This document shows positions 44,010-52,066 of a stretch of DNA of 64,000 bases, piece by piece. The notes under the pieces were generated by a model. That model did not search any database. It had not been told where the DNA came from and saw only the letters and a program-made list of their open reading frames with translations. Source of the DNA: Burkholderia glumae LMG 2196 = ATCC 33617 (lineage in GTDB: Bacteria; Pseudomonadota; Gammaproteobacteria; Burkholderiales; Burkholderiaceae); the NCBI RefSeq assembly GCF_000960995.1, contig NZ_CP009432.1, positions 62,001 through 126,000 on the forward strand, written 5' to 3'. The position numbers and the translations under genes are program-made. Numbering within the stretch: the stretch's first letter is position 1; every line of letters starts with the position of its first letter.

Positions 44010-45224
44010 TGTAGAAGTCGCGACCCGATCTGACAGTTACCCGTTCCGACGGTGCGTGACTGTCAGATCAGATTCAGGTGGCTCACTTTCTCCTTCCACA
44101 CCTCCTTGCCCGCGATGAGCGTTTGCAAAGGCGTGCGACCACAACACATCTTACCTTGATGCGTTCGCTCGCCGTTGTAGTACATCAGCCAAGTATCGAG
44201 ATCGACCTGCAGTTCCACCAGCGTCAGATAGAGCTTGTGGCGGAACGCGACCTGATAAAACTCCTGCAGGATGGTTTTATGGAACCGCTCGCAGATGCCA
44301 TTGGTCTGCGGATGTCGCGCCTTGGTTTTGGTGTGCTCGATGTCGTTCAGCGCCAGGTACAGCTGATAATCGTGCGATTCCGGCTTGCCGCAATACTCCG
44401 TGCCTCGATCGGTCAGCATGCGGATCACACCCATGCCGTGCTCCTCGAAGAACGGCAGCACCCGGTCATTGAGCAGATCGGCCGCCGTGATCGGTGTCTT
44501 GGTCGTGTACAGCTTGGCCATCGCCACTTTGCTGTAGGTGTCGACGAAGGTCTGCTGGTAAATCCGGCCTACGCCCTTGATCGTGCCCACGTAGAACGTG
44601 TCCTGCGAGCCCAGATAGCCGGGGTGAGCGGTTTCGATTTCGCCATGAGCTACATCGTCGTCCTGCTTTCTTTCCAGCGCGGCCACCTGATCGTCGCTCA
44701 GCACGATGCCTTTTTCAGCGACCTGCTTCTCCAGCGCCACGAGCCTCAGCTTGAAGGACGACAATTCGTGACGCAGCCAGATCGAACGAACGCCGGATGC
44801 AGACACGAAAATACCGCGCCGGCGTAATTCGTTGCTGACCCGAACCTGCCCGTGGGCGGGCTGCTCGATGGCATAGGCCAGCACGGCGATTTCCGTCGCT
44901 TCATCGACTCGATTCTTGGGATTCGGCTTGCGCCGATTGCTGTCGAACAGGGCATCGACGCCGCCCTCGGCCACGGCATTCTGATAGCGGTAGAACGTAT
45001 CGCGCGACAGCCCCATCACCTTGCAGGCCTTCGACACGTTCCCGAGCTCGGTGGCCAGATTCAGCAGACCGATCTTGTGGCGGATGACATTTTGGTTGAG
45101 ACTACTCACGGGGTTACTCCTTGGCGCTTGCGCGCTGTTTTGATGAAGATTCGCACCTCTATCAAAACGGGTAACCCCGCCTCTTGGCAAGGCCTTACTG
45201 TCAGATCAAGTCTGAACTTCTACA
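44010..45224 (-). mobile_element. IS481-family element, complete
   Basis: 1215 bp with TGTAGAAGT ends and GATCTGACAG inner repeats. The 7-bp direct repeat TTTGAGC lies on both sides (44003-44009 and 45225-45231). Confidence 0.92.
44063..45109 (-). CDS. IS481-family transposase
   Basis: 348 residues from GTG 45109 with AAGGAG upstream. HTH (ELGNVSKACKVMGLSRDTFY) and rve core (DTFYVGTIKGVG, MLTDRGTEYCG, HPQTNGICERFHKT). Intact, unlike the partial copy at 40604. Confidence 0.92.
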   Translation of the reverse strand: MSSLNQNVIRHKIGLLNLATELGNVSKACKVMGLSRDTFYRYQNAVAEGGVDALFDSNRRKPNPKNRVDEATEIAVLAYAIEQPAHGQVRVSNELRRRGIFVSASGVRSIWLRHELSSFKLRLVALEKQVAEKGIVLSDDQVAALERKQDDDVAHGEIETAHPGYLGSQDTFYVGTIKGVGRIYQQTFVDTYSKVAMAKLYTTKTPITAADLLNDRVLPFFEEHGMGVIRMLTDRGTEYCGKPESHDYQLYLALNDIEHTKTKARHPQTNGICERFHKTILQEFYQVAFRHKLYLTLVELQVDLDTWLMYYNGERTHQGKMCCGRTPLQTLIAGKEVWKEKVSHLNLI

Positions 45225-45312
45225 TTTGAGCTTGTACTGCGACTATTGGTCCGAAGAACGTCGCCGCGACGATAGCGAGATCGGTGATTTTGATTGTCCA
45301 GTCCCATGCCAC
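45225..45312 (-). pseudogene. 5' piece of a small membrane-protein gene broken by IS481 (DUF6680-like)
   Basis: GTG start at 45312 with a strong AGGAGG. The reading begins AWDWTIKITDLAIVAATF and ends at the IS481 target site. Joined with 43951-44009 it reads ...GPIVAVQAQRWLDRRRQ..., which looks like the start of DUF6680-type proteins. Confidence 0.5.
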
Positions 45313-45412
45313 AGTTATCCTCCTAGTGCCCTTGTTTGCTCTTGCCAGCAGCACCGACGCTTTCCCTGGTAGCGGCGCTACGGGCGAGTGCGCCTTTTCT
45401 GTTTTCCGTGCT

Positions 45413-45631
45413 CTAGCTGCCAAGGCACTTGACGACCGCCAGTAGGGTCGCGATTGCCGCGAAAAGGAAGCAAGCCTTCCAGTTGCCGATAATGAGGGGC
45501 ATCTTCGCTCGTTCATCCGGCGTCATACCTCGCGCTCGCAGCCCAAAGTAGATGAAAGCGACAGCCATTATCACCGGCACCACGACGTCATACGCTGGGC
45601 CGAAAACCTGGCTTCCGTATGTCTGTGACAT
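45413..45631 (-). CDS. Small two-helix membrane protein
   Basis: 72 residues with two hydrophobic helices (VVVPVIMAVAFIYFGLRARG, ACFLFAAIATLLAVVKCLG). SD-like AAGGA precedes the start. Member of the minus-strand small-gene operon below mazEF. Function unknown. Confidence 0.6.
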   Translation of the reverse strand: MSQTYGSQVFGPAYDVVVPVIMAVAFIYFGLRARGMTPDERAKMPLIIGNWKACFLFAAIATLLAVVKCLGS

Positions 45632-45818
45632 TCCCTGATCCTTTTTGCCCGTTTTCCTTGGCGTTATGCGGTCTGCGGCAGACCGGCTGCACGCATGGTT
45701 CCGTTGGTCTCGTCGTGCTTGAGAGGCCGAGCCAGGACCGCTTCGTTAACTTCATTTCCACGAGTGCTATGTGTGAAATCAGCTCTGCTACGAAGTGCCT
45801 GTGCATGTGGAACTCCAC
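45588..45818 (-). CDS. Possible small hypothetical protein
   Basis: 76-residue frame starting right after the gene at 45822 and overlapping the next gene by 44 bp. The N-terminal half (HFVAELISHIALVEMKLTKRS) is plausible; the C-terminus is low in structure. Could be non-coding. Confidence 0.3.
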   Translation of the reverse strand: MEFHMHRHFVAELISHIALVEMKLTKRSWLGLSSTTRPTEPCVQPVCRRPHNAKENGQKGSGNVTDIRKPGFRPSV

Positions 45819-45821
45819 CGA

Positions 45822-46016
45822 TCAGTGCCGATTCCAGCCTTGAAGCTCGTACTTTTCAATCAGCGCAATCGAGCGCAGCTCTCGTGATCGGCGCGATTCA
45901 TCGTAGCCCTCACCAGGCACGATTTCCGGCGTGGCCGCACGCGTGGCGTCTTCACGCGCGAGTTGGTCAACAAGCGCGATCAGTTCTTTCAGTTCCCGTT
46001 TTGCATCAGTGAACAT
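45822..46016 (-). CDS. Small hypothetical protein (64 aa)
   Basis: Highly charged, helical (AKRELKELIALVDQLAREDA), with a GAAGGA ribosome-binding site. Member of the small-gene operon. Confidence 0.55.
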   Translation of the reverse strand: MFTDAKRELKELIALVDQLAREDATRAATPEIVPGEGYDESRRSRELRSIALIEKYELQGWNRH

Positions 46017-46085
46017 GATGTGTCCTTCAGTGTCTATTTGCAGCGGCCCAGGTTCGCTTTTCCTGTTTTCCTAGTCGGTCTCAGA

Positions 46086-46388
46086 TCAGAGGGTATCCGC
46101 CGCATCCCGAGCGTTGTCCAGCATCTCCGAAGCGATAGCGATGACCTGAGCCTCAGGCGCTGCAGTGCTCGGCGATGGGAATTTATTTTCAATGGACCTT
46201 GTTCCGGTCACATCGCCGCTGGCAGCCGTCTCCTCTCGATGCCATTCGGTGACAGCTCTGATTGCATCAGAACGGGTCATATCACCGGCCGCGACAAGGC
46301 GTGCCGCACCGGTTGCAATTTCCTCCGCGAGGCGTTCACGGTGTGATTCCTCTTCATCTCGAACACCCTGATTAGATCCATAACCCAC
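46086..46388 (-). CDS. Small hypothetical protein (100 aa)
   Basis: Acidic, helical protein with AAGGAG upstream (EEESHRERLAEEIATGAARL). The part ARLVAAGDMTRSDAIRAVTEWHREE may be a small helical domain. Operon member, no family recognised. Confidence 0.6.
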   Translation of the reverse strand: MGYGSNQGVRDEEESHRERLAEEIATGAARLVAAGDMTRSDAIRAVTEWHREETAASGDVTGTRSIENKFPSPSTAAPEAQVIAIASEMLDNARDAADTL

Positions 46389-46451
46389 TTTTTCTTCTCC
46401 TTGACGCCGGCCAAGCCGGCTTGTCCTTGGGTCGGCCAGGCCGACGTTTTC

Positions 46452-46694
46452 CTACAGTTCGTGGTTCGCGAGCCACATCAGTGCCCCATCGCGTTCGCTA
46501 CCCGCGAGAGTCGTCCACATGCGGCCTTGTTCATCGACTGCTATGCAGCCGGGTCGCCAATGTTCAGGGTTGCGCAACTGGTTCACCCAGCCTTGGACCT
46601 CGCCTTGGAAAAACACCACGACGCCACCCTTACCAACAAGCTCTTCCTGCTCGCGATAGCGACGCGCATCATCAATCATCGTCTTGGCATCCAT
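46452..46694 (-). CDS. Small hypothetical protein (80 aa)
   Basis: MDAKTMIDDARRYREQEELV followed by a Trp-rich beta segment (GWVNQLRNPEHWRPGCIAVD). Starts 12 bases after the stop of the previous gene, behind GAAAACGCGACG. Confidence 0.6.
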   Translation of the reverse strand: MDAKTMIDDARRYREQEELVGKGGVVVFFQGEVQGWVNQLRNPEHWRPGCIAVDEQGRMWTTLAGSERDGALMWLANHEL

Positions 46695-46706
46695 CGTCGC
46701 GTTTTC

Positions 46707-46970
46707 CTACTGTTTGCTGTCCGCTTCGCCTGCCTTCAGCAGATGCTCGGCCACACGTTCAGCGAACTCCATAAATTGCCGTGCGTCATTGGCACTCGGT
46801 TCGTACACTTCGAAGAACTTCGCACCGTCACTCTTACGTTGCACCCAATCACCCCGCAGGCGTGCCGCACAGTCGAGATATCGGAACTGCGGATGCGCCA
46901 ACACGACGCGAGCAACGTCGGCCGGGAGACGAATCAGGTTCTCGTTCGTAAGGCCGTTGCGGTCGCGCAT
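46707..46970 (-). CDS. Small hypothetical protein (87 aa)
   Basis: Starts 11 bases after mazF behind AAGGAAAACGACG. LIRLPADVARVVLAHPQFRY and FMEFAERVAEHLLKAGEA are helical. Unknown function. Confidence 0.6.
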   Translation of the reverse strand: MRDRNGLTNENLIRLPADVARVVLAHPQFRYLDCAARLRGDWVQRKSDGAKFFEVYEPSANDARQFMEFAERVAEHLLKAGEADSKQ

Positions 46971-46981
46971 CGTCGTTTTCC

Positions 46982-47302
46982 TTACTCGGCAAAGACTTCC
47001 TGCAAGGTTCGCAGGGTGTCCAACAACGTCTTATCGGCAACTGCGCCCTCCTTCTTGACCAGGCGCACCTTGTCCACTGCGCGAATCTGATCCAGAAGGA
47101 TCAAACCATGTTTGCGCTTGAACGTCACGGGAATCCGAAACGGCGCTGGACGCCCCTTGGAAGTCATCGGCGCGACGATGACAGTGCGCAAGTGGTCGTG
47201 CATTTCGGGAGGTGAAACGACGACACAGGGGCGCGTCTTTTGAATCTCACTACCAAGCGTCGGATCGAGCGCGACTAACCAGACTTCCCCGCGCATCACC
47301 AC
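46982..47302 (-). CDS. mazF: MazF/PemK-type mRNA interferase toxin
   Basis: 106 residues with the family N-terminus RGEVWLVALDPTLGSEIQKT, the RPCVVVSP strand, the APMTSKGRPAPFRIPV motif and DQIRAVDK. It overlaps the antitoxin gene. A ribosome-independent RNase held by MazE. First of a long run of small genes read from the same promoter. Confidence 0.92.
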   Translation of the reverse strand: MVMRGEVWLVALDPTLGSEIQKTRPCVVVSPPEMHDHLRTVIVAPMTSKGRPAPFRIPVTFKRKHGLILLDQIRAVDKVRLVKKEGAVADKTLLDTLRTLQEVFAE

Positions 47303-47544
47303 GCAAGCTCCGCGTCATCGGCATTCGAAAAATCGCCCATGACCAGCGCATCGTCACCGCTCTCGGCCAGAGCCTTGCTTGCTTCCGCCCAACCCTCGCG
47401 GGCTTTGTGCTTCGGGCGACGCAGAACAATCGCGTCGTTTTCGACTTCCATTTCCACTTCGCTCTCCAGCCCCAGTTGCGCAAGGACGGGCTTCGGAATC
47501 AGCACACCCTGCGAATTACCCATTCTGCGAATCGTCGTTCTCAT
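47296..47544 (-). CDS. mazE: MazE/AbrB-type antitoxin
   Basis: 82 residues; swapped-hairpin AbrB fold (IRRMGNSQGVLIPKPVLAQL, VEMEVENDAIVLR) with an acidic C-terminal tail for toxin binding. GGAGGTGCT ribosome-binding site directly before ATG 47544. Confidence 0.92.
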   Translation of the reverse strand: MRTTIRRMGNSQGVLIPKPVLAQLGLESEVEMEVENDAIVLRRPKHKAREGWAEASKALAESGDDALVMGDFSNADDAELAW

Positions 47545-47556
47545 AGCACCTCCAAA

Positions 47557-47608
47557 GTAATAACAATGTTACCCCACGCGGTCGCAACAGTCAACACAAT
47601 GTTATTAC
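47557..47608 (-). promoter_or_regulatory. mazEF promoter and paired operator
   Basis: On the minus strand, -35 TTGACT (47589-47594) and -10 TAACAT (47566-47571) are 17 bp apart. Perfect 9-bp inverted repeats GTAATAACA/TGTTATTAC (47557-47565 and 47600-47608) bracket the promoter. This suits autorepression by the MazEF complex. Confidence 0.65.
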
Positions 47609-47655
47609 ACTTTACTTCCCCGGACCCGCGCGCCGCACAGTGCCGCGCGCGGCTT

Positions 47656-48327
47656 TCATAACACTTCGCAAAACATCTGTCGGAGCCTTTTATCGGACAC
47701 GTCCAGATACGGCAAAACGTGGTCAAGTTCGGCATGGCCGAGAAGCTGCTGCACAGTCTCGATATCGTGCCCTTGCTCAATGAGGTTACTGGCAAACGAG
47801 CGTCGGCCCGAATGGGACGATCCACCGAGTATCCCCGCGTCCCTGTAGAGCTTTGTGATGTGCGATTGAAGGCTGTCACACGCCGAGTAGTCAACCGGCT
47901 CCCCAGCCTCGTTGATGCGTCGCTTGGTGTTCATCGCAAACTTTCGGCCCTTGCTTGCCAGGACCAGGCAACTTGACGGCGCGAGTCCGCGATAGTGCTC
48001 GGCGGTTAGCTCGATTCCGATCCCGTGCGCAATGCGATGGCCCAGGTAGCACTCCAGAGCCGAAACCGTTTTCGGGTGCGTGAGATAGACGCAGCGCTGC
48101 CGACAGCCCTTCGTAATTGCGGCCCTGAGACTGACCTCTGAACGGATAGCGCCCGAAGGGAATAGCACGTCTTGAATCTCGATTTGAGCTATCTCGCTGA
48201 CGCGCATCCCGCACGTGATGCCTAGCAGGAGAACAAGACTATCGCGCTCAGGATGGCGGGATGTTGCAGACGTGACGGCGAGCAGGTGCCGAATTTGTGC
48301 CGGTCGAAGTGTTGCAGCTTGGGCCAT
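47656..48327 (-). CDS. Small tyrosine recombinase (plasmid/phage integrase type)
   Basis: 223 residues, essentially only a catalytic domain: Arg in GITCGMRVSEIAQ, HSGRRSFAS box, LLGHAELDHVLPYL with the terminal Tyr. It lacks the N-terminal core-binding domain. Unrelated in detail to the three large recombinases. Resembles plasmid resolvases for multimer resolution; sits upstream of mazEF. Confidence 0.8.
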   Translation of the reverse strand: MAQAATLRPAQIRHLLAVTSATSRHPERDSLVLLLGITCGMRVSEIAQIEIQDVLFPSGAIRSEVSLRAAITKGCRQRCVYLTHPKTVSALECYLGHRIAHGIGIELTAEHYRGLAPSSCLVLASKGRKFAMNTKRRINEAGEPVDYSACDSLQSHITKLYRDAGILGGSSHSGRRSFASNLIEQGHDIETVQQLLGHAELDHVLPYLDVSDKRLRQMFCEVL

Positions 48328-48451
48328 GCGTTCCTCTGAATAGGACTCGTTGATGACGTATTCAGAGAGAGATTTGTTCAGGGTCTTTTTCTAGCCTATC
48401 ACGGCTTGCCGCCTCGATTCCTCGGAAAAACCCACCGGGCGCCGAGCGCCG

Positions 48452-48742
48452 TCACCAGCGCCACGTCTCGCCGTCGACCACGGCCCACGCCTCGCTCTCC
48501 GACACGCAGTCGTGCCGCTCGGCCTCGAGCGCGATCGCGGCAAGCAGATCATCGAGCTCGCGGTCGAACACGTCGGCCGAGACGAACTCCACCTGCAGGA
48601 CGGTCTGGCAGTCGCCCGCGGGCGTGCGCCGGTAGCGGGCGAGCAGCCCGCGCTCGATGCGCTCGCGCACGCGCTTGGCCGCCGTCTCGCTGTGCCTGCC
48701 GGGGCGCTTCGGCGCGATGCGCAACGTGAGCTCGACGCGCAC
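48452..48742 (-). CDS. Accessory ORF downstream of large recombinase
   Basis: 96 residues from GTG 48742 (VRVELTLRIAPKRPGRH), basic first half, acidic second half (DRELDDLLAAIALEAERHDC). It lies in the same frame as the recombinase, separated by its TAG. Versions of it follow the recombinase fossils at 10680, 33795/36661 and 61420, so it travels with the recombinase. In two fossils no stop codon lies between the two. Function unknown. Confidence 0.6.
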   Translation of the reverse strand: MRVELTLRIAPKRPGRHSETAAKRVRERIERGLLARYRRTPAGDCQTVLQVEFVSADVFDRELDDLLAAIALEAERHDCVSESEAWAVVDGETWRW

Positions 48743-48781
48743 CGCGCGCGAGGGCGGCCGATCGGGCGACCCGACGTCGAG

Positions 48782-50542
48782 CTATCCCTGCGTCTCGTGC
48801 ACGGCAGCGGGCGCCGCAGCAGGTGCGGCGCCCGCCCCCTTGAGCGCGGCATTGAAGAATGCATCGACGGTCTGGTACTGGCGCGCGGCATCGCCCTTCG
48901 CGTAGTGGGTGGTGGTGGCCAGGCTCGCGTGGCCGAGCAGCGCCTGCATGTCGCGGATGTCGGCGCCGGCGTCCAGGCCGTGGTTGGCGAACGTGTGGCG
49001 CAGCCAGTGCGTGCTCCCGCGTTGCAGGTCGGCCGCGGCGCCCGGGTAGCTCGGCGCGAGCCGCTCGGCCGCGCGCGCGAAAATCCCCTTGAAGAGCGCG
49101 CCGATCGTGTTCGGATGCAGCGCCGCGCCCGTCACCAGGTGCGCCACGAGCGGCGTGTCGGCCGGCGCCGTCTCGAGCGAGAGGGGCTCGGCGCGCGCGC
49201 GCAGCTCGGCGCGCAGCAGATTCATGAGCCGGGCCGGCATCGGCACCTCGCGCCGGCGCCGGCCCTTGCCGTCCACGCGCAGCACGTAGGCGTCCTCGAG
49301 CGCGCCGTCGAGCGCCTTGCGCGACAGGTCGCCGGTGGTGGCCGCGGCCAGCTCCGCGCGCCGCAGGCCCGTCGCATAGGCGAGCAGCAGCACGAAGGCG
49401 TCGCGCTGCCGCCGAATCCGGTCGGCGCGCGCGGCGTCGCTCCGGTCCGGCTCGGCGCCGAGCACGGGCTCCGGTTGCCAGACGGTCTGCAGCACGTAGC
49501 GCCATTGGGCGTGCGTGAGCGTGCGCCCAGCCGTGTCGATCGGCACGGGCGCCGCGGCCGCGAGCCCTTCGAACGGGTTCACGCGCAGGTATTGCTGACG
49601 CACGAGCCAGGCGCCCATCGCGGTCAGGATGCGCCGTGCGGTGTCGCGGCTGCGCGCCGAGAGCGGCCCCGCGAACGGCCGCCAGGCAAGGTCGAACCGC
49701 TCCACCCCGCCCCGCCCGATCCAGCGCTCGGCCGGCTGCGGGTTGGCGAGGAACTGCTCCAGGTACTCGGCCACGTCGAGCGTGTTGAGCGACGAGAGCG
49801 GCTTGCCCTTGGCGACGATGGCCCACAGCAGCAGCCGCTCGGCCTCGCGCCGGTAGGCCCGCTGCGTCTGCGCGCTGCGCGCGCCGCGGATCGCGATCCA
49901 GGCGTTGACCGCCTGCAGGTCGGTGTTCATCTCGGCCTGGTGCGCGGGCACGGGCGCGCGGTTCAGGCCCGCCGAGCCGTCGAGCGCAGCCGGCACGCGC
50001 AGTGCCTCGAGCGGCACCACTTCTGCGCCCGCGCGCGCGAGCGGCCGCAGGGCCGCGTCGCCGGGCGCGAGCTGCCGGCGCGGCACGAGCGCGAGCCGCG
50101 ACAGCGAGCCGAGCGTGCCGGCGTGCTGGTCGAGGAAGTCGGTGATGCGCCGCGCGCCGGTGGCCCCGAGCCGCGGCACGGCCGTGTACCAGCGCTGGCG
50201 CCGGCGGCGGATCAGCGCCAGCAGGGCGTCGAAGGTGGTGATGCCGACGGCGGCCAGGCGCGCGACCACGGCCGCGTCGAACCAGCCCTTGAGCGTGTGG
50301 TCGGGGCGCGGGGCTTCGACGACCGCCGCTTCCATGCGGGCGAGCGCCGCGTCCTGCCGTTCGCGCAGACGCCGATTGCGCGCGACCTTCCGGTCGATCG
50401 CGGGCGAGCTCGCCGGCGGAAATTGCTCGAAATTGGGGCCGAGCAGTTCCCGCTCGCTGGAGAAGCAATCTGGGTCAACCTGGTCGCGGAAGGGGCCTCG
50501 AGCGTGGCCGGCACGGGCGCAGCGGCCGCTTGCGACGGACAC
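48782..50542 (-). CDS. Large tyrosine recombinase with DUF3701-like N-terminal domain
   Basis: 586 residues. The N-terminal part contains TTFDALLALIRRRRQRWYTA, then VPRLGATGARRITDFLDQ. The SAM-like part (SAQTQRAYRREAERLLLWA) and the catalytic domain (TGLRRAELA, DGKGRRRREVP, HWLRH, LLGHAS, THYAK) are intact. The start lies 31 bp from dif-like site C. Closest relative of the fossils at 10680, 33795 and 61420. Confidence 0.87.
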   Translation of the reverse strand: MSVASGRCARAGHARGPFRDQVDPDCFSSERELLGPNFEQFPPASSPAIDRKVARNRRLRERQDAALARMEAAVVEAPRPDHTLKGWFDAAVVARLAAVGITTFDALLALIRRRRQRWYTAVPRLGATGARRITDFLDQHAGTLGSLSRLALVPRRQLAPGDAALRPLARAGAEVVPLEALRVPAALDGSAGLNRAPVPAHQAEMNTDLQAVNAWIAIRGARSAQTQRAYRREAERLLLWAIVAKGKPLSSLNTLDVAEYLEQFLANPQPAERWIGRGGVERFDLAWRPFAGPLSARSRDTARRILTAMGAWLVRQQYLRVNPFEGLAAAAPVPIDTAGRTLTHAQWRYVLQTVWQPEPVLGAEPDRSDAARADRIRRQRDAFVLLLAYATGLRRAELAAATTGDLSRKALDGALEDAYVLRVDGKGRRRREVPMPARLMNLLRAELRARAEPLSLETAPADTPLVAHLVTGAALHPNTIGALFKGIFARAAERLAPSYPGAAADLQRGSTHWLRHTFANHGLDAGADIRDMQALLGHASLATTTHYAKGDAARQYQTVDAFFNAALKGAGAAPAAAPAAVHETQG

Positions 50543-50573
50543 TTGGTCGAAGGGTAATGTCGGCGTTCGCCCT

Positions 50574-50601
50574 AACCCTGATAACTCGTATTATCAGGGC
50601 T
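50574..50601 (+). other. dif-like site C
   Basis: The most symmetric of the four: arms match at 10 of 11, core GATAA-CTCGTA-TTATC. Shares 23 consecutive bases with site B. Located immediately upstream of the recombinase 48782-50542. Confidence 0.65.
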
Positions 50602-50639
50602 ATTCATGCCCCGATTCTCCGGGCGCCTCTGGCTACTGC

Positions 50640-50793
50640 CCGTGCGCCCTCGCTTGCCACGTCCCTCTCGGAACAGCGGAAATCGGTAGTACAGCCACCT
50701 CGCGTAGCTGATCACGGCAGGTGGGAAGCGGTAGCCTTTGAAAGAGATCGGCGAATCAACGCACGGCTGGACGGCATCAGTCGATTTCTTCAT
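50640..50793 (-). pseudogene. N-terminal fragment of an IS6-type transposase
   Basis: FKGYRFPPAVISYARWLYYRFPL is the conserved start of IS6-family transposases; the homology stops near 50660. From 50800 to 51030 I see no gene. Confidence 0.6.
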
Positions 50794-51032
50794 GCCCTAC
50801 TATACAAGCCTTCGCGCAACAATCTGATAATACCGACAGTACCCTTCAAAGTGTGCCTGTCCGGCTCGACGCTGCCCTACAAATGCACACTCACATTTTT
50901 TACACATATTTACATAGCTGCGCGACGGTTCTCCCGGATTGCTGCGTTTAATCGTCGTGCAATTCGGCAAGGACCACCCACGCCGAACGCCTTGGGCATA
51001 CCCACATCTTCTGCAATAAAAGGAAAATCATA

Positions 51033-51122
51033 ATGAAAGAAATCATTCAATTCTTTTGTGGCCATGCCGAGCCCGGCCTGCTGCTGATCGGTATGCCGAT
51101 GAAGCGCATCGCCCCGACTTGA
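51033..51122 (+). CDS. 29-residue ORF upstream of the sulfation genes
   Basis: MKEIIQFFCGHAEPGLLLIG, then MPMKRIAPT and a stop. A good AAAAGGAAAA ribosome-binding site is placed 8-10 bases upstream. It precedes the APS kinase by about 270 bp in the same direction. Could be a leader peptide, a small bioactive peptide or a relic. No tyrosine is present, so tyrosine sulfation of this peptide is excluded. Confidence 0.35.
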   Translation: MKEIIQFFCGHAEPGLLLIGMPMKRIAPT

Positions 51123-51391
51123 ACTGCCAAAGCCCTACCGATCAAGGCCGCAAAGCAGCCAGCGGAATCCCACCGCCAGCGAGCGCCGGCGGCAAGTGTG
51201 CAAATCTAATGCGTTGTGGGAGCAGCGTGTCGCGTGATTCTTACGAGGACGAACGTAGCGACATTGCATGAACGAACGTCGGGCCAAAGCCGCTATTAAT
51301 GGTGGAGCATGACCGACGGAAGGAGTCTGCAATGGGCCCCGACGTACTGATGCAATCACAAGCTGTAATCGAATCCACAAAAGGTGGTGCC

Positions 51392-52015
51392 ATGAATACC
51401 CCACAAGAAGCCCGATCGGCGGCCGCGAACCGGCCGCGCAGCGACACGCCTGGCCCCTCTCTAGCGCGAGCCGGACTATGTTATTGGTTGACCGGCCTGC
51501 CCGGCGCTGGCAAGACGACCTTGGCCCGCGCTTTTGCCACGCGCTTGCGGGACGGACATCGCGATGCACTAGTCTTGGACGGTGACGAACTGCGCGAACG
51601 CCTGAACTGCGACCTCGGTTTTGATCGTGCCGGTCGCGCCGAAAGCGCGCGGCGCACAGCCGAGATCGCGCGTATCGGGGTAGCCGCCGGCCTGGTGGTA
51701 TTGGTCTCGTTAGTGTCACCGTTCGAGGAGGACCGGATGCGGGCCGCCGAGATCGTGGGCGTCGAGCGCTTCGTGGACGTGTTCGTGGACGCCTCGCTCG
51801 ACACTTGCATGCAGCGCGATCCGAAAGGCATGTATCTGAAAGCTCTCGCGGGCCTGATTCCAGGCTTCACTGGCGTCACCAGTCCCTACGAACGTCCGAT
51901 CGCCCCAGGTCTGCACATCGTTACCGATGAGATGAGTTGTGCCGACGGCGTTGAGAGGTTGATGCGCCATTTCGAACGTCAGTGCATGGTGGATCGGTCA
52001 GCGCCACACGGTTGA
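51392..52015 (+). CDS. cysC: Adenylylsulfate (APS) kinase
   Basis: 207 residues from ATG 51392 (AAAGGTGG upstream). It phosphorylates APS to PAPS, the universal sulfate donor. P-loop GLPGAGKTT at residues 35-43, then LDGDELRERLNCDLGFDRAG and the SLVSPFEEDR segment typical of CysC. It sits directly before a sulfotransferase, which points to supply of PAPS for product sulfation and not assimilation. No ATP sulfurylase is next to it. Confidence 0.9.
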   Translation: MNTPQEARSAAANRPRSDTPGPSLARAGLCYWLTGLPGAGKTTLARAFATRLRDGHRDALVLDGDELRERLNCDLGFDRAGRAESARRTAEIARIGVAAGLVVLVSLVSPFEEDRMRAAEIVGVERFVDVFVDASLDTCMQRDPKGMYLKALAGLIPGFTGVTSPYERPIAPGLHIVTDEMSCADGVERLMRHFERQCMVDRSAPHG

Positions 52016-52066
52016 CATTACTGCGTTGGGCGAGGCCATTGCCAGCCCTCTCTGCTCCCCAGTCGG

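Noticed and set aside
48512..50557. 681-residue plus-strand frame covering the recombinase region
   Set aside because: Antisense shadow of the minus-strand recombinase in high-GC DNA; no domain is recognisable while the opposite strand has complete catalytic motifs.
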